64,000 bases of DNA from Pseudoalteromonas undina (GCF_000238275.3 NZ_AHCF03000003.1:124001-188000), one strand, 5' to 3'; shown: positions 8,728-18,799, counted from the stretch's first letter. Notes: generated from the letters alone by a model not told the origin. Made by a program: numbers and translations.

Positions 8728-9585
8728 TTATTCAAATCGCATCGATAAATCGATTGATTGTAAATTTTTTGTAAGCGCGCCGCTTGAAATAAAGTCGACC
8801 CCAGCTTGCGAGTAGGCTTTGAGCGTTTCTAGGGTCATATTGCCTGATACTTCTAACTTAGCGCGCTTATTTGTAATGCTAACCGCTTGGCGTATTTGCT
8901 CTGGGTTAAAGTTATCTAACATTATGATGTCGGCGCCAGCGTTAATGGCTTGCTCTAGCTCATCAAACGATTCAACCTCAACCTCTATAGGTTTATCGGC
9001 ATGATTTAGCTTAGCTTGAGTAATAGCGTTATTAATTCCTCCACAAGCCGCTATGTGGTTTTCTTTAATTAAAAACGCATCAAACAAACCAATTCGGTGG
9101 TTTGCACCGCCACCACACTTAACTGCGTATTTTTGCAATGCTCTTAGCCCAGGTATGGTTTTACGAGTATCGAGTAGTTGCGTGCTTGTACCACTTAGCT
9201 CTTTTACATAATGCGCGGTGGTGGTGGCTGTGCCAGAAAGCGTTTGTACAAAATTAAGTGCGGTGCGCTCGGCCGTTAAAATAGCGCGAGCAGAACCGGA
9301 TGCGGTAAATAGGGTGCTATTGGCACTGACAAAGTCGCCATCGTTAACGCATATGTTTACAACCACACTTGGGTCGACTTGTTTGAACACTTCAATGATT
9401 AGGTCTTTACCACAAAAAATGCAGTCTTCACGGGTGATCACTTTCGCATTGGCTTGCTCTGCTTGAGGAATAAGCTGTGCGGTAATATCGCCTTGTTCTG
9501 CGCTTTGATAATTAAGGTCTTCATCCAGTGCTAAAGTAACAAGTTGGCTAATTAGGGTATGCGAAATAGACATGAAAAAGCTCAT
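8728..9585 (-). CDS. nadC: Nicotinate-nucleotide pyrophosphorylase (quinolinate phosphoribosyltransferase)
   Basis: 285-residue cytosolic enzyme of NAD synthesis, converting quinolinate and PRPP to nicotinate mononucleotide. Recognised by LDEDLNYQSAEQGDITAQL near the start, ERTALNFVQTLSGTATTT, LDTRKTIPGLRALQKYAV, CGGGANHRIGLFDAFLIKENH, and the barrel motifs IEVEVES, IIMLDNF and EVSGN. Length matches the family. Two start codons are possible (ATG 9585 or 9573). It is divergent from ampD and neighbours the pil genes, the same nadC-ampD-pil neighbourhood as in Vibrio and Pseudomonas. Confidence 0.96.
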   Translation of the reverse strand: MSFFMSISHTLISQLVTLALDEDLNYQSAEQGDITAQLIPQAEQANAKVITREDCIFCGKDLIIEVFKQVDPSVVVNICVNDGDFVSANSTLFTASGSARAILTAERTALNFVQTLSGTATTTAHYVKELSGTSTQLLDTRKTIPGLRALQKYAVKCGGGANHRIGLFDAFLIKENHIAACGGINNAITQAKLNHADKPIEVEVESFDELEQAINAGADIIMLDNFNPEQIRQAVSITNKRAKLEVSGNMTLETLKAYSQAGVDFISSGALTKNLQSIDLSMRFE

Positions 9586-9761
9586 AGTAGATAATAAATT
9601 AACTAAATTTTACTCTGTTTAATTACTAATTAGAAGCAGCTAACAACTAAACTAAAAATTAACGCGTTAATCATATTTTATCGTTTAGTATTACGCTATC
9701 TTTATAGGGTTAAATCTATTAGCATCTTGATATACATCAATTTTGGTTGATTAACCTGAGC

Positions 9762-9803
9762 GCTGCGAGCTACGGGTAACGGGCTATGGGCAGCGGGCTA
9801 CAT
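9762..9803. repeat. Heptad-phased repeat upstream of ampD (copy 2)
   Basis: Six consecutive 7-base units: gctgcga gctacgg gtaacgg gctatgg gcagcgg gctacat. Each differs by one to three bases but the phase never slips. It ends about 18 bp before the ampD start, so it would lie in the 5' leader or promoter. Confidence 0.75.
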
Positions 9804-9821
9804 AAGTTTTAAATAAATAGT

Positions 9822-10367
9822 ATGAAAATAGATTCTTTAGGCGTTATAAATAATATTAGCCAGCGGGCGTGTAGCCACTTTGACGAGCGACCTGCTCACT
9901 GCGATATTTCGCTGTTGGTTATTCATAATATTTCATTACCCGCGGGGGGGTTTAACACATCTTACGTTGATGACTTATTTATGGGGTGTATTGATTGTAA
10001 TGCGCACCCTAGCTTTAGTGACCTAGAAGGGGTTAGGGTATCAGCGCATTGTTTTATTAAGCGCTGCGGCGAGATAATACAGTACGTGCCTTTTGAAAAA
10101 CGTGCATGGCACGCAGGGCGTTCCTGCTTTGCTGGGCAACAAAATTGTAATGATTTTAGTATAGGTATAGAGCTTGAGGGCACAGATACAACTAACTACA
10201 CCGATGCGCAATATCAAAGTTTAGCTGCATTGGCGCACGCTATTATGCAGCGTTACCCAAAAATAACAGCCAGTAATATAGTAGGGCACTGCGATATTGC
10301 CCCTGGGCGAAAAACCGACCCTGGAGAGAGTTTTAACTGGCGTAAATTTTTTAACCTAATTGAATAA
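9822..10367 (+). CDS. ampD: 1,6-anhydro-N-acetylmuramyl-L-alanine amidase AmpD
   Basis: 181-residue cytosolic zinc amidase of peptidoglycan recycling. It removes the stem peptide from anhydro-muropeptides and so keeps AmpR inducers low. The N-acetylmuramoyl-alanine amidase fold spans most of the protein. Zinc ligands are His in LLVIHNISLP, His in KRAWHAGRS and Asp in the C-terminal GHCDIAPGRKTDPG, which also holds the catalytic Lys/His region. Length fits cytosolic AmpD (no signal peptide). ampE follows after 21 bp. Confidence 0.95.
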   Translation: MKIDSLGVINNISQRACSHFDERPAHCDISLLVIHNISLPAGGFNTSYVDDLFMGCIDCNAHPSFSDLEGVRVSAHCFIKRCGEIIQYVPFEKRAWHAGRSCFAGQQNCNDFSIGIELEGTDTTNYTDAQYQSLAALAHAIMQRYPKITASNIVGHCDIAPGRKTDPGESFNWRKFFNLIE

Positions 10368-10388
10368 CTAAGTAAAGCGAGTAACTAC

Positions 10389-11240
10389 ATGATTTTGGTT
10401 TCAATAATAATAGCACTGATACTTGAGCGTTTAGGTGCTCGCTCTGCGCATTGGCAAATGAGTTATTACGCTAATGGCTACTTAACTCGCTCTGTTAATT
10501 TATTGACCAATAAAGGTTTATTTGGCACAGCTACGGGGTTTTTAATTTGGCTATTCCTGCCTGTGATTGCTATTGGGTGTGTGTATTTTTTATCTGACTT
10601 TGTACTTTGGCAGCTTGTTTTTAATGTGGCAGTGTTATTGGTGTGCTTTGGTTGTGCTAAACAGCGTGCTTTGTATAAGTCGTACCTCAATGCATTAACT
10701 CGAGGTGATCAAACTGCAGCTACCTTATACGCTTTGCAATTGGGACAAAAGCGCACAGAGGAGCAACAAGGAGGTGAAACCTTAGGGCAAACGCTGGCTT
10801 GGGTTAACTTTCGATTTTATTGTGCGGTTATATTTTGGTTTGTGGTATTGGGTGTTGCCGGTGCTGTTTTTTATGCGCTAGTGCGCACTTTTGCCGACTT
10901 AGTGAGTGACAATAGTGATGAAGTCATTGCTAAGCATTTTAAGTTAATCCACCGTTTATTGTTTTGGCTAGATTGGCTCCCAGCGCGTATTACCAGTTTT
11001 GGTTATTTAGTGATTGGTAACTTTAATAAAGGGACTAGCTGTTGGCTGCATTACGTGTTTGACTTTTCAAGCCCTAATCGCAAGGTGGTTACTTATACGG
11101 CGTTAGCGGCTGAACAAGTTGAAGAGCGCTATTATGGTTGCACCTTTGAAGCCACCTGCATGATCAAACTGGTTAAGCGCAATGTACTTTTTTATTTAGT
11201 ATTAATTGCCTTAATGACTTTATTTGGTGGTTTAAGCTAA
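10389..11240 (+). CDS. ampE: Regulatory signalling modulator protein AmpE
   Basis: 283-residue inner-membrane protein, the length of E. coli AmpE (284). It begins ILVSIIIALILERLG, has hydrophobic segments near 50-70, 75-90 and 140-165 and a final one at the C terminus, and ends with a FYLVLIALMTLFGG helix. The family is related to CobD/CbiB-like proteins, but its biochemical role is not established. It is placed directly after ampD as in enterobacteria. Identification rests on length, topology, LERLGARS start and context. Confidence 0.88.
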   Translation: MILVSIIIALILERLGARSAHWQMSYYANGYLTRSVNLLTNKGLFGTATGFLIWLFLPVIAIGCVYFLSDFVLWQLVFNVAVLLVCFGCAKQRALYKSYLNALTRGDQTAATLYALQLGQKRTEEQQGGETLGQTLAWVNFRFYCAVIFWFVVLGVAGAVFYALVRTFADLVSDNSDEVIAKHFKLIHRLLFWLDWLPARITSFGYLVIGNFNKGTSCWLHYVFDFSSPNRKVVTYTALAAEQVEERYYGCTFEATCMIKLVKRNVLFYLVLIALMTLFGGLS

Positions 11241-11468
11241 AGAGCAGGGGTTAGGTTCTAGGTATTAGTTGGCGGGCTACGAGCAATGAGCAACGGGGAA
11301 CGGGGAACGGGGAACGGGCTTAAAACCTTTAACCTCTAACCTAGAGCCCAAATATGCGCGAGGTAAACTCTCACTTACAATGATATAAAAGTATGTTTGT
11401 ATAAGGTGCTAGGTTTTATCCTACTGCCGAACCCCGAACCCCGAACCCCGAACCCCGAACCCCGAAAA
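11241..11468. repeat. Composite heptad-array element (copy 3)
   Basis: Left arm: units gggctac gagcaat gagcaac, then cggggaa three times exactly (11294-11314) plus cggg. A central core follows (11355-11428). Right arm: ccgaacc five times exactly (11427-11461) plus a partial. The left array is G-rich on the plus strand and the right array G-rich on the minus strand, so the two arms form imperfect inverted ends. The core aligns with the core of the copy at 18.93 kb (shared tgcgcgag-taaa, ataaaagt-atg-ttg and tttta-ctac/g-gcc words). It lies between ampE and the pdhR operator region. Confidence 0.75.
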
Positions 11469-11476
11469 TTAAAATC

Positions 11477-11493
11477 ATCTGGTCTGACCATTT
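11477..11493 (+). promoter_or_regulatory. Possible second PdhR site
   Basis: The dyad GGTCTGACC with flanking T/A resembles the PdhR operator core GGTNNNACC but lacks the full TTGGT arms. It is about 150 bp upstream of the better site. Confidence 0.4.
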
Positions 11494-11635
11494 GTTTTTC
11501 ATCTTATTAACCTTTCTTTACCCTCTGTGATCTGTGTATTATTTGAACTTTGTTTAAATTACGTTACGCTGGCCTTAGGGCTTTAAAACTGCTGTAAATT
11601 GACAGTAATTACGGTTTTTGATAACGTATGGCAAA

Positions 11636-11652
11636 ATTTGGTATGACCAATT
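11636..11652 (+). promoter_or_regulatory. PdhR operator upstream of pdhR
   Basis: ATTTGGTATGACCAATT matches the E. coli PdhR consensus ANTTGGTNNNACCAANT at every defined position. It is 78 bp before the pdhR start, so PdhR probably represses its own operon and is released by pyruvate. The match is direct; binding is inferred. Confidence 0.85.
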
Positions 11653-11729
11653 TACCTTTTGGTCAGGTCATTCAGTTAAAAGCCTTATTTAATGGGCTGC
11701 TAGCACTTATACAACGCGGACGTTGATTG

Positions 11730-12479
11730 ATGTCTTTAAAAATTAAAGCGGCAAAATTATCTGATGTTATTTTACAACAACTTGAGAACATGATTCTTGA
11801 GGGGTCGTTAGCACCAGGAGAAAAGTTACCACCGGAGCGTGAACTCGCTAAGCAATTTGAAGTGTCGCGTCCGTCGTTGCGTGAAGCCATTCAAAAGCTT
11901 GAGGCAAAAGGGCTCGTAACCCGTCGTCAAGGTGGTGGAACGTATGTAAAAAATCAATTGGAAGAGGGGCTGACTGATCCGTTGTTTGATTTGATCAGTA
12001 AACACCCCGAATCGCAATTTGATTTATTAGAATTTCGTCATGCTCTAGAGGGAATTGCGGCTTATTACGCAGCACTTCGCGGCACAAGCAACGATTTTGC
12101 AAAAGTAAAACAAAGCTTTGATCAGATTGCATTAGCTAAAGATGAATTAAAGCAAAAAGCCAAAGCGATTAATGACTTTCATTTTTGCATCGCTGAGGCG
12201 TCTCATAACGTAGTGTTACTGCATTTAGTAAGAGGGATGCAAAGCTTACTTGAGCAGAATGTTTTACAAAATTTAACGGTATTACTTAAAAAGTCAGATA
12301 TAAGCAGCCAATTAGCCGAGCATAGACGCTTATTAATGGATGCAGTGATTGACGGTAATCCTGAACAAGCTCGCTTAGCGAGTAATGCGCATTTAGCCTA
12401 TATTGAAGAAGCATTGCTTGAAGCGGGTAAAGAGCATTCGCGAATTGAACGTAGTTTAAGACGCACCAAACAAAATTAA
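11730..12479 (+). CDS. pdhR: Pyruvate dehydrogenase complex repressor PdhR (GntR/FadR family)
   Basis: 249-residue transcription repressor. An N-terminal winged helix (about 8-75) reads LAPGEKLPPERELAKQFEVS with recognition helix SRPSLREAIQKLEAKGLV and wing RRQGGGTYV. A C-terminal FCD effector domain (about 95-235) has the metal-binding pattern with FRHALEG, FHFCIAEASHN and HRRLLMDAVIDGN. ATG 11730 is preferred over TTG 11727. It lies 84 bp ahead of aceE in the same direction with a perfect operator upstream, so local control of the PDH complex by pyruvate is a firm inference. Confidence 0.95.
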   Translation: MSLKIKAAKLSDVILQQLENMILEGSLAPGEKLPPERELAKQFEVSRPSLREAIQKLEAKGLVTRRQGGGTYVKNQLEEGLTDPLFDLISKHPESQFDLLEFRHALEGIAAYYAALRGTSNDFAKVKQSFDQIALAKDELKQKAKAINDFHFCIAEASHNVVLLHLVRGMQSLLEQNVLQNLTVLLKKSDISSQLAEHRRLLMDAVIDGNPEQARLASNAHLAYIEEALLEAGKEHSRIERSLRRTKQN

Positions 12480-12563
12480 GCAAGTACATTCACTTTTAAC
12501 TTGAGTTAACAGTGAAGTATTCAATACATAAAATTAGTATTTTAAACATAAGGAAACCTCCAT

Positions 12564-15230
12564 ATGTCTGAAGTCAATAAAATTGACGTAGACGCGCTAG
12601 AAACACAAGAGTGGTTACAAGCTCTTGAATCGGTTGTGCGCGAAGAAGGTGTTGAACGAGCTCAGTTTTTACTTGAGCAAGTGTTAGAACAAGCCCGTTT
12701 AGACGGTGTTGATATGCCAACAGGCATTAACACAAACTACGTTAATACGATTCCGGTTGATCAAGAACCTGCCTACCCTGGTGATGTAAATCTTGAGCGC
12801 CGTATTCGTTCAATTATTCGCTGGAACGCGATTATGATTGTATTGCGTGCATCGAAAAAAGATCTCGACTTAGGCGGCCATATGGCGTCTTACCAATCGT
12901 CTGCTGCATTTTACGAAGTGTGTTTTAACCATTTCTTTAAAGCGCCAAATGATGTTGATGGCGGCGATTTAGTTTATTACCAAGGTCATATTTCTCCGGG
13001 TATTTATGCGCGTGCATTTGTTGAAGGGCGTTTAAGTGCTGAACAGCTTGATAATTTCCGTCAGGAAGTAGATGGTAAAGGCCTACCTTCTTACCCTCAT
13101 CCTAAATTAATGCCTGAGTTTTGGCAGTTCCCAACGGTATCTATGGGCTTAGGTCCAATTTCTTCAATTTACCAAGCGCGTTTCTTAAAGTACTTAGATG
13201 GCCGTGGATTAAAAGACACTAAAAACCAACGTGTATATGCGTTTTTAGGTGATGGTGAAATGGATGAGCCAGAATCACGTGGTGCTATTTCTTTTGCTGC
13301 CCGTGAAAAGCTAGATAACCTATGTTACTTAGTTAACTGTAACCTACAGCGCTTAGATGGCCCTGTAATGGGTAACGGTAAAATCATTCAAGAGCTAGAA
13401 GGCCTATTTAAAGGCGCTGGCTGGAATGTTATTAAACTTGTTTGGGGCAGCGGTTGGGATATTCTGCTTGCTAAAGACACCACAGGTAAATTACTACAGT
13501 TAATGAACGAAACTGTTGATGGTGATTACCAAACATATAAAGCAAAAGATGGCGCGTACGTACGTGAACATTTCTTTGGTCGTTACCCAGAAACAGCAGC
13601 ACTTGTTGCTGATATGACAGATGAAGAAATTTTCGCCCTTAAGCGCGGTGGTCATGAGCCTTCAAAACTGTTTGCTGCATTTAAAAAAGCAGAAGAAACG
13701 AAAGGTCGTCCAACAGTAATCCTTGCTAAAACAGTAAAAGGTTACGGCATGGGTGAAGCGGCTGAAGGTAAAAACATTGCGCACCAAGTTAAGAAAATGG
13801 ATATGTCGCATGTGGCTCACTTACGCTCACGTTTAGGCTTAGATGATTTAGTATCTGAAGAGCAATTGAAAGAGCTACCATACTTAGAGCTTGAAAAAGA
13901 TTCTCCAGAGTATAAGTACCTTCATGCACGTCGTGATGCGCTACAAGGTTACACGCCAACACGTATCGCTAAGTTTTCTGAAAAGTTACAGTTACCAGAA
14001 GTAGATGCGTTCAAGCCATTACTTGAAGAGCAAAAGCGTGATATTTCAACCACTATGGGCTTTGTGCGTGCACTTAATATCTTATTAAAAGATAAAGGTA
14101 TTGGTAAAAATATTGTGCCAATTATTGCCGATGAAGCACGTACTTTTGGTATGGAAGGTTTATTCCGTCAAATCGGTATTTACAACCCACATGGCCAAAA
14201 TTACACCCCTCAAGACCGTGATATTGTTTCTTACTATAAAGAAGCAACCTCAGGGCAGGTATTACAAGAAGGGATTAACGAGCTAGGTGCAATGTCGTCA
14301 TGGGTTGCTGCTGCAACATCTTACAGTACCAACGACTTACCGATGATCCCATTCTACATTTACTACTCTATGTTTGGTTTCCAACGTGTTGGTGACATGG
14401 CATGGATGGCAGGGGATCAACAAGCACGTGGTTTCTTATTAGGTGCTACAGCGGGTCGTACAACGCTAAATGGTGAAGGCTTACAGCACGAAGATGGCCA
14501 CAGCCACATTCTTGCAAACACTGTACCTAACTGTATTTCTTACGATCCTACTTATGCATTTGAAGTAGCGGTTATCGTGCAAGACGGTATTCGTCGTATG
14601 TACGGTGAAGAGCAAGAAAACATTTACTACTATCTAACGCTAATGAACGAAAACTACCATCAGCCAGCAATGCCAGAAGGCGCTGAAGAAGGTATTCGTA
14701 AAGGTATCTACAAGCTAGAAAGCTACGAAGGTAAAAAAGCCAACGTACAGCTATTAAGCTCAGGTACTATCATGACTGAAGTGCGTAAAGCTGCGGCAAT
14801 TTTAAGCGAAGAGTTTGGTATTGCGTCTGATGTTTACTCAGTAACTTCATTCAATGAACTTACCCGTGATGGACAAGATGTTGAACGTTTCAACATGCTT
14901 AACCCAGAAAGCGAGCAAAAAACGCCATACATCACTAGCGTATTAAACGATTCAGTAACTGTTGCTGCAACGGATTACATGAAAAACTACGCAGAACAAG
15001 CGCGTTCATTTATTCCAAGCAATAACTACAAAGTATTGGGTACAGATGGTTACGGTCGTTCAGACAGCCGTGAAAACCTACGTCGTCACTTTGAAGTTAA
15101 CGCAAGCTACGTGGTAGTTGCGACATTATCTGAACTTGCTAAACGTGGTGAAGTTGAAAAGTCAGTGGTTGTTGAAGCAATTAAAAAATTCAACATCGAC
15201 ACTAACAAACTAAATCCACTGTACGCATAA
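12564..15230 (+). CDS. aceE: Pyruvate dehydrogenase E1 component, homodimeric type
   Basis: 888-residue thiamine-diphosphate enzyme (E. coli 887) that decarboxylates pyruvate and acetylates the lipoyl groups of E2. The ThDP/Mg motif is [19 protein letters not shown] with the distal Asn in [12 protein letters not shown]; the catalytic-loop region includes GQILE-like [15 protein letters not shown], and the C-terminal transketolase domain ends near [11 protein letters not shown] strong GGAAACC lies before the ATG. First gene of aceE-aceF, 10 bp ahead of aceF. Codon use is the strongly biased type of highly expressed genes. Confidence 0.98.
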   Translation: MSEVNKIDVDALETQEWLQALESVVREEGVERAQFLLEQVLEQARLDGVDMPTGINTNYVNTIPVDQEPAYPGDVNLERRIRSIIRWNAIMIVLRASKKDLDLGGHMASYQSSAAFYEVCFNHFFKAPNDVDGGDLVYYQGHISPGIYARAFVEGRLSAEQLDNFRQEVDGKGLPSYPHPKLMPEFWQFPTVSMGLGPISSIYQARFLKYLDGRGLKDTKNQRVYAFLGDGEMDEPESRGAISFAAREKLDNLCYLVNCNLQRLDGPVMGNGKIIQELEGLFKGAGWNVIKLVWGSGWDILLAKDTTGKLLQLMNETVDGDYQTYKAKDGAYVREHFFGRYPETAALVADMTDEEIFALKRGGHEPSKLFAAFKKAEETKGRPTVILAKTVKGYGMGEAAEGKNIAHQVKKMDMSHVAHLRSRLGLDDLVSEEQLKELPYLELEKDSPEYKYLHARRDALQGYTPTRIAKFSEKLQLPEVDAFKPLLEEQKRDISTTMGFVRALNILLKDKGIGKNIVPIIADEARTFGMEGLFRQIGIYNPHGQNYTPQDRDIVSYYKEATSGQVLQEGINELGAMSSWVAAATSYSTNDLPMIPFYIYYSMFGFQRVGDMAWMAGDQQARGFLLGATAGRTTLNGEGLQHEDGHSHILANTVPNCISYDPTYAFEVAVIVQDGIRRMYGEEQENIYYYLTLMNENYHQPAMPEGAEEGIRKGIYKLESYEGKKANVQLLSSGTIMTEVRKAAAILSEEFGIASDVYSVTSFNELTRDGQDVERFNMLNPESEQKTPYITSVLNDSVTVAATDYMKNYAEQARSFIPSNNYKVLGTDGYGRSDSRENLRRHFEVNASYVVVATLSELAKRGEVEKSVVVEAIKKFNIDTNKLNPLYA

Positions 15231-15240
15231 GAGGTTTGCA

Positions 15241-17157
15241 ATGAGTATTGAAATTAAAGTACCTGATATCGGTGGCGATGAAGTAGAAGTAACCGAAATA
15301 CTAGTGAGCGTTGGCGATAAAGTTGAAGTTGACCAATCACTATTAAGTGTTGAAGGTGATAAAGCTGCGATGGAAGTACCTGCTGAACAAGCCGGTACGG
15401 TAAAAGAAATTAAAGTAAATGTGGGTGACACTGTTACCACAGGCACTTTAGTGTTCATCTTTGAAGGTGAAGCGCAAGACTCTGCTGCTGACTCTAAAGA
15501 AGCTGAAAAAACCGAGGAAGCAGCACCTGCTGCGCCATCGGCTTCATCAACCAAAGAAGTTACTGTGCCAGATATTGGTGATGACGAAGTTGAAGTAACT
15601 GAAATTATGGTTGCAGTTGGTGATAGCGTAGAAGAAGAGCAGTCTATCTTAAACGTTGAAGGCGACAAAGCGGCAATGGAAGTACCAGCACCCTTTGCCG
15701 GTACAGTAAAAGAAATTAAAGTAAATACTGGTGACAAAGTGAAAACGGGTTCATTAGTATTTGTTTTTGAAGTGTCAGGTGGTGATAACCAAAGTGCTCC
15801 TGCAGCTGATTCAAAAGCACAAGAGAAGCCTGCTGAACAAACATCGGCATCAAGCACTAAAGAAGTTAGCGTGCCTGATATTGGTGATGACGAAGTTGAA
15901 GTAACAGAAGTGATGGTTGCGGTTGGCGATAGCGTAGAAGAAGAGCAATCTATCTTAAACGTTGAAGGCGACAAAGCAGCTATGGAAGTACCGGCGCCGT
16001 TTGCAGGTACTGTTAAAGAGATTAAAGTAGCGACTGGCGATAAAGTTAAAACTGGCTCATTGATTTTTGTATTTGAAGTGGCGGGTAGTGCACCAGCTGC
16101 AGCACCTGCAGAAAAATCAGCACCAGCGCCTAAAACAGAATCTAAGCCGGCAGCTCAGACTGAGTCAAAACCAGCAGCATCATCTGCTAAAGCAAGCTCT
16201 GAAAGCTTTGAAAACAATAGCGCTTATGCACATGCATCGCCAGTGGTTCGCCGTTTAGCACGTGAGTTTGGTATTAACCTTGCCAACGTTAAAGGCACGG
16301 GTCGTAAAAACCGTGTTGTTAAAGAAGACGTGCAAAACTATGTTAAGCAACTGGTTAAGCAAGTTGAGTCTGGTCAAGTACCAGCAGCTAAAGGCAATGC
16401 TGGTGGCGGTGAGCTTGGTTTAATTCCATGGCCAAAAGTTGATTTTGCTAAGTTTGGTGAAATTGAAGAGAAAAAACTCTCTCGTATTCAAAAGCTGTCA
16501 GGTAAAAACTTACACCGTAACTGGGTACAAATCCCACATGTTACCCAGTTTGATGAAGCGGATATCACGAGCCTTGAGCAGTTCCGTAAAGAGCAAAATG
16601 CCCTTAACGAGAAGAAAAAGCTGGGTGTTAAAATTACGCCATTAGTATTTGTAATGAAAGCAGCTGCTAAAGCGCTTGCTGAGTTCCCTACATTTAACTC
16701 ATCGCTTTCAGAGGATGGCGAAAGCTTAATCCTTAAAAAGTACATTAATATTGGTGTAGCGGTTGATACGCCAAATGGCTTAGTTGTACCAGTGTTTAAA
16801 GATGTTGATAAAAAAGGCATTATTGAACTATCTCGTGAACTAATGGAAGTATCTGCTAAAGCGCGTGATGGCAAGTTAAGTTCATCAGATATGCAAGGTG
16901 GTTGTTTTACTATTTCAAGCCTAGGTGGCATTGGCGGTACGGCATTTACGCCGATTGTGAATGCGCCTGAGGTGGCAATTTTAGGTGTGTCAAAATCTGA
17001 AATGAAGCCTAAGTGGAATGGTAAAGAGTTTGAGCCTAAGCTAATGGTTCCACTTTCAATGTCTTACGACCATAGAGTGATTGACGGTGCACTTGCTGCA
17101 CGCTTTACTGTTACTCTTGCAAGTTACATGAGTGATATACGCCAGTTAGTGATGTGA
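15241..17157 (+). CDS. aceF: Dihydrolipoyllysine acetyltransferase (PDH E2) with three lipoyl domains
   Basis: 638-residue core of the PDH complex. Three lipoyl domains (about 1-78, 103-180, 205-282) each carry [11 protein letters not shown] with the lipoylated Lys. They are joined by Ala/Pro/Glu-rich swinging linkers. A peripheral-subunit-binding domain follows (about 325-362, [20 protein letters not shown]) and then the acyltransferase domain with catalytic [11 protein letters not shown] at the end. Domains two and three are nearly the same at DNA level. Three lipoyl domains match E. coli; many relatives have two. Confidence 0.98.
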   Translation: MSIEIKVPDIGGDEVEVTEILVSVGDKVEVDQSLLSVEGDKAAMEVPAEQAGTVKEIKVNVGDTVTTGTLVFIFEGEAQDSAADSKEAEKTEEAAPAAPSASSTKEVTVPDIGDDEVEVTEIMVAVGDSVEEEQSILNVEGDKAAMEVPAPFAGTVKEIKVNTGDKVKTGSLVFVFEVSGGDNQSAPAADSKAQEKPAEQTSASSTKEVSVPDIGDDEVEVTEVMVAVGDSVEEEQSILNVEGDKAAMEVPAPFAGTVKEIKVATGDKVKTGSLIFVFEVAGSAPAAAPAEKSAPAPKTESKPAAQTESKPAASSAKASSESFENNSAYAHASPVVRRLAREFGINLANVKGTGRKNRVVKEDVQNYVKQLVKQVESGQVPAAKGNAGGGELGLIPWPKVDFAKFGEIEEKKLSRIQKLSGKNLHRNWVQIPHVTQFDEADITSLEQFRKEQNALNEKKKLGVKITPLVFVMKAAAKALAEFPTFNSSLSEDGESLILKKYINIGVAVDTPNGLVVPVFKDVDKKGIIELSRELMEVSAKARDGKLSSSDMQGGCFTISSLGGIGGTAFTPIVNAPEVAILGVSKSEMKPKWNGKEFEPKLMVPLSMSYDHRVIDGALAARFTVTLASYMSDIRQLVM

Positions 17158-17180
17158 TCACTACAGAGTGAGTAAAATCA

Positions 17181-17214
17181 AATCCCAGCCAGTTGTTTTT
17201 AGCTGGGATTTTTA
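17181..17214 (+). terminator. Terminator after aceF
   Basis: Stem AATCCCAGC/GCTGGGATT (17181-17189 and 17202-17210) followed by Ts. It separates aceEF from lpdA, which therefore probably has a promoter in 17215-17320 that lets it be made for other dehydrogenase complexes. Confidence 0.85.
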
Positions 17215-17320
17215 TCATTTGCAATGATACAATATTTGCACAAATGCCCTTTTCTGCCTTGCAGAAACATGGCAGTTAAATTTTGGGGCTGTGTCCCGTT
17301 CAAACAATAAAGGTAATAGC

Positions 17321-18748
17321 ATGAGCAACGAATTAAAAACTCAAGTTGTTGTACTAGGCGGTGGTCCTGGTGGTTACTCTGCAGCTTTTCGCGCTGCTGA
17401 CTTGGGCTTAGAAGTTACATTAGTAGAATCTCGCGAGACATTAGGCGGTGTATGTCTTAATGTTGGTTGTATTCCTTCTAAAGCACTTTTACACGTAGCT
17501 AAAGTGATTGATGATGCTGCAGAAATGTCATCTCACGGCGTTACTTTTGGCGCACCAAAAATTGACTTAGATGAAGTTCGTTCTTGGAAAGACTCTGTTG
17601 TTGGCCAGCTTACAGGTGGCTTAGACGGCATGGCTAAAATGCGTAAAGTAAAAGTTGTATCTGGTTACGGTAAATTTACTGGTAGCAACACTTTAGATGT
17701 TGAAGGCGCTGACGGTAAAACAACCATTACCTTTGATAACGCAATTATTGCTGCGGGTTCTAAACCTGTAAACTTACCTTTCATCCCTGAGGATGATCGC
17801 GTTATTGATTCAACGGGCGCGCTAGAGCTTAAAGATGTTCCTGAAAAGCTACTTGTTTTAGGTGGTGGTATTATCGGTCTTGAAATGGGTACGGTTTACC
17901 GTGCACTAGGTTCTGCAATTGATGTTGTAGAATTTGCAGACCAACTTGTTCCTGCTGCTGATAAAGACATCATTAAAATTTACCAAAAGCATGTTAAAGA
18001 CAAGTTTAATGTAATGCTTTCAACTAAAGTAACTGGCGTTGAAGCAAAAGACGACGGTTTATATGTTACGTTTGAAGGCAAAAATGCACCGGCAGAGCCA
18101 GTACGTTACGATAAAGTACTTGTTGCTGTAGGTCGTACACCAAATGGTAACATGTTAGACGCTGATAAAGCGGGTGTGAATATTGATGAGCGTGGTTTTA
18201 TTAACGTTGATAAGCAATTACGTACTAACGTAGAACATATTTTTGCGATTGGTGACTTAGTGGGTCAGCCTATGCTTGCGCATAAAGCGGTTCATGAAGG
18301 CCATGTTGCAGCAGAAGTTATCTCTGGTCAAAAACATTACTTTGATCCTAAGTGTATTCCTTCAATTGCTTACACTGACCCTGAAATTGCATGGGCGGGT
18401 GTAACTGAAAAAGAAGCGAAAGAGCAAGGTTTAAGCATTGAAACAGCTGTATTCCCTTGGGCTGCATCGGGTCGTGCTATTGCTTCTTCACGTACTGAAG
18501 GTTCTACTAAGCTTATTTTTGATAAAGAAAGCGGCCGTATTATCGGTGGTGCTATGATTGGTATTAACGCAGGCGAAATGCTGGGCGAAATCGGTCTAGG
18601 TATTGAAATGGGTGCAGATGGTGAAGACCTAGCGCTAACAATTCATGCTCACCCAACATTGAACGAATCAATCGGCCTTGCTGCTGAAATTTTTGAAGGT
18701 TCAATCACTGATTTACCAAACAAAAAAGCAGTTAAAAAGAAGAAGTAA
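17321..18748 (+). CDS. lpdA: Dihydrolipoyl dehydrogenase (E3)
   Basis: 475-residue flavoprotein that reoxidises dihydrolipoyl groups of PDH, 2-oxoglutarate dehydrogenase and the glycine system with NAD. The FAD-binding VVVLGGGPGGYSAAFRAAD is at the start; the redox-active disulfide is in GGVCLNVGCIPSK (about 43-55). The NAD-binding GGGIIGLEMG is mid-protein, and the active-site His/Glu pair is in HAHPTLNES near the C terminus. ATG 17321, with AAAGGTAA upstream, is preferred over an in-frame ATG 30 bases earlier. It is separated from aceF by a terminator. Confidence 0.97.
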   Translation: MSNELKTQVVVLGGGPGGYSAAFRAADLGLEVTLVESRETLGGVCLNVGCIPSKALLHVAKVIDDAAEMSSHGVTFGAPKIDLDEVRSWKDSVVGQLTGGLDGMAKMRKVKVVSGYGKFTGSNTLDVEGADGKTTITFDNAIIAAGSKPVNLPFIPEDDRVIDSTGALELKDVPEKLLVLGGGIIGLEMGTVYRALGSAIDVVEFADQLVPAADKDIIKIYQKHVKDKFNVMLSTKVTGVEAKDDGLYVTFEGKNAPAEPVRYDKVLVAVGRTPNGNMLDADKAGVNIDERGFINVDKQLRTNVEHIFAIGDLVGQPMLAHKAVHEGHVAAEVISGQKHYFDPKCIPSIAYTDPEIAWAGVTEKEAKEQGLSIETAVFPWAASGRAIASSRTEGSTKLIFDKESGRIIGGAMIGINAGEMLGEIGLGIEMGADGEDLALTIHAHPTLNESIGLAAEIFEGSITDLPNKKAVKKKK

Positions 18749-18775
18749 TTTCTTTTAGTTAATCGCGATAAAAAA

Positions 18776-18799
18776 CCCAAGCCTCGGCTTGGGTTTTTT
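18776..18799 (+). terminator. Terminator after lpdA
   Basis: Stem CCCAAGCC/GGCTTGGG (18776-18783 and 18786-18793) followed by TTTTTT, 28 bp after the lpdA stop. Confidence 0.9.

Noticed and set aside
11294..11466. CRISPR-like short repeats
   Set aside because: Units are 7 bases in direct tandem with no spacers, and there are no cas genes.
15210..15974. 254-codon open frame opposite the aceF lipoyl domains
   Set aside because: It mirrors the repeated, Ala/Glu-rich lipoyl and linker codons of aceF; its low-complexity Ser/Thr-rich product has no start signal or homology I recognise.
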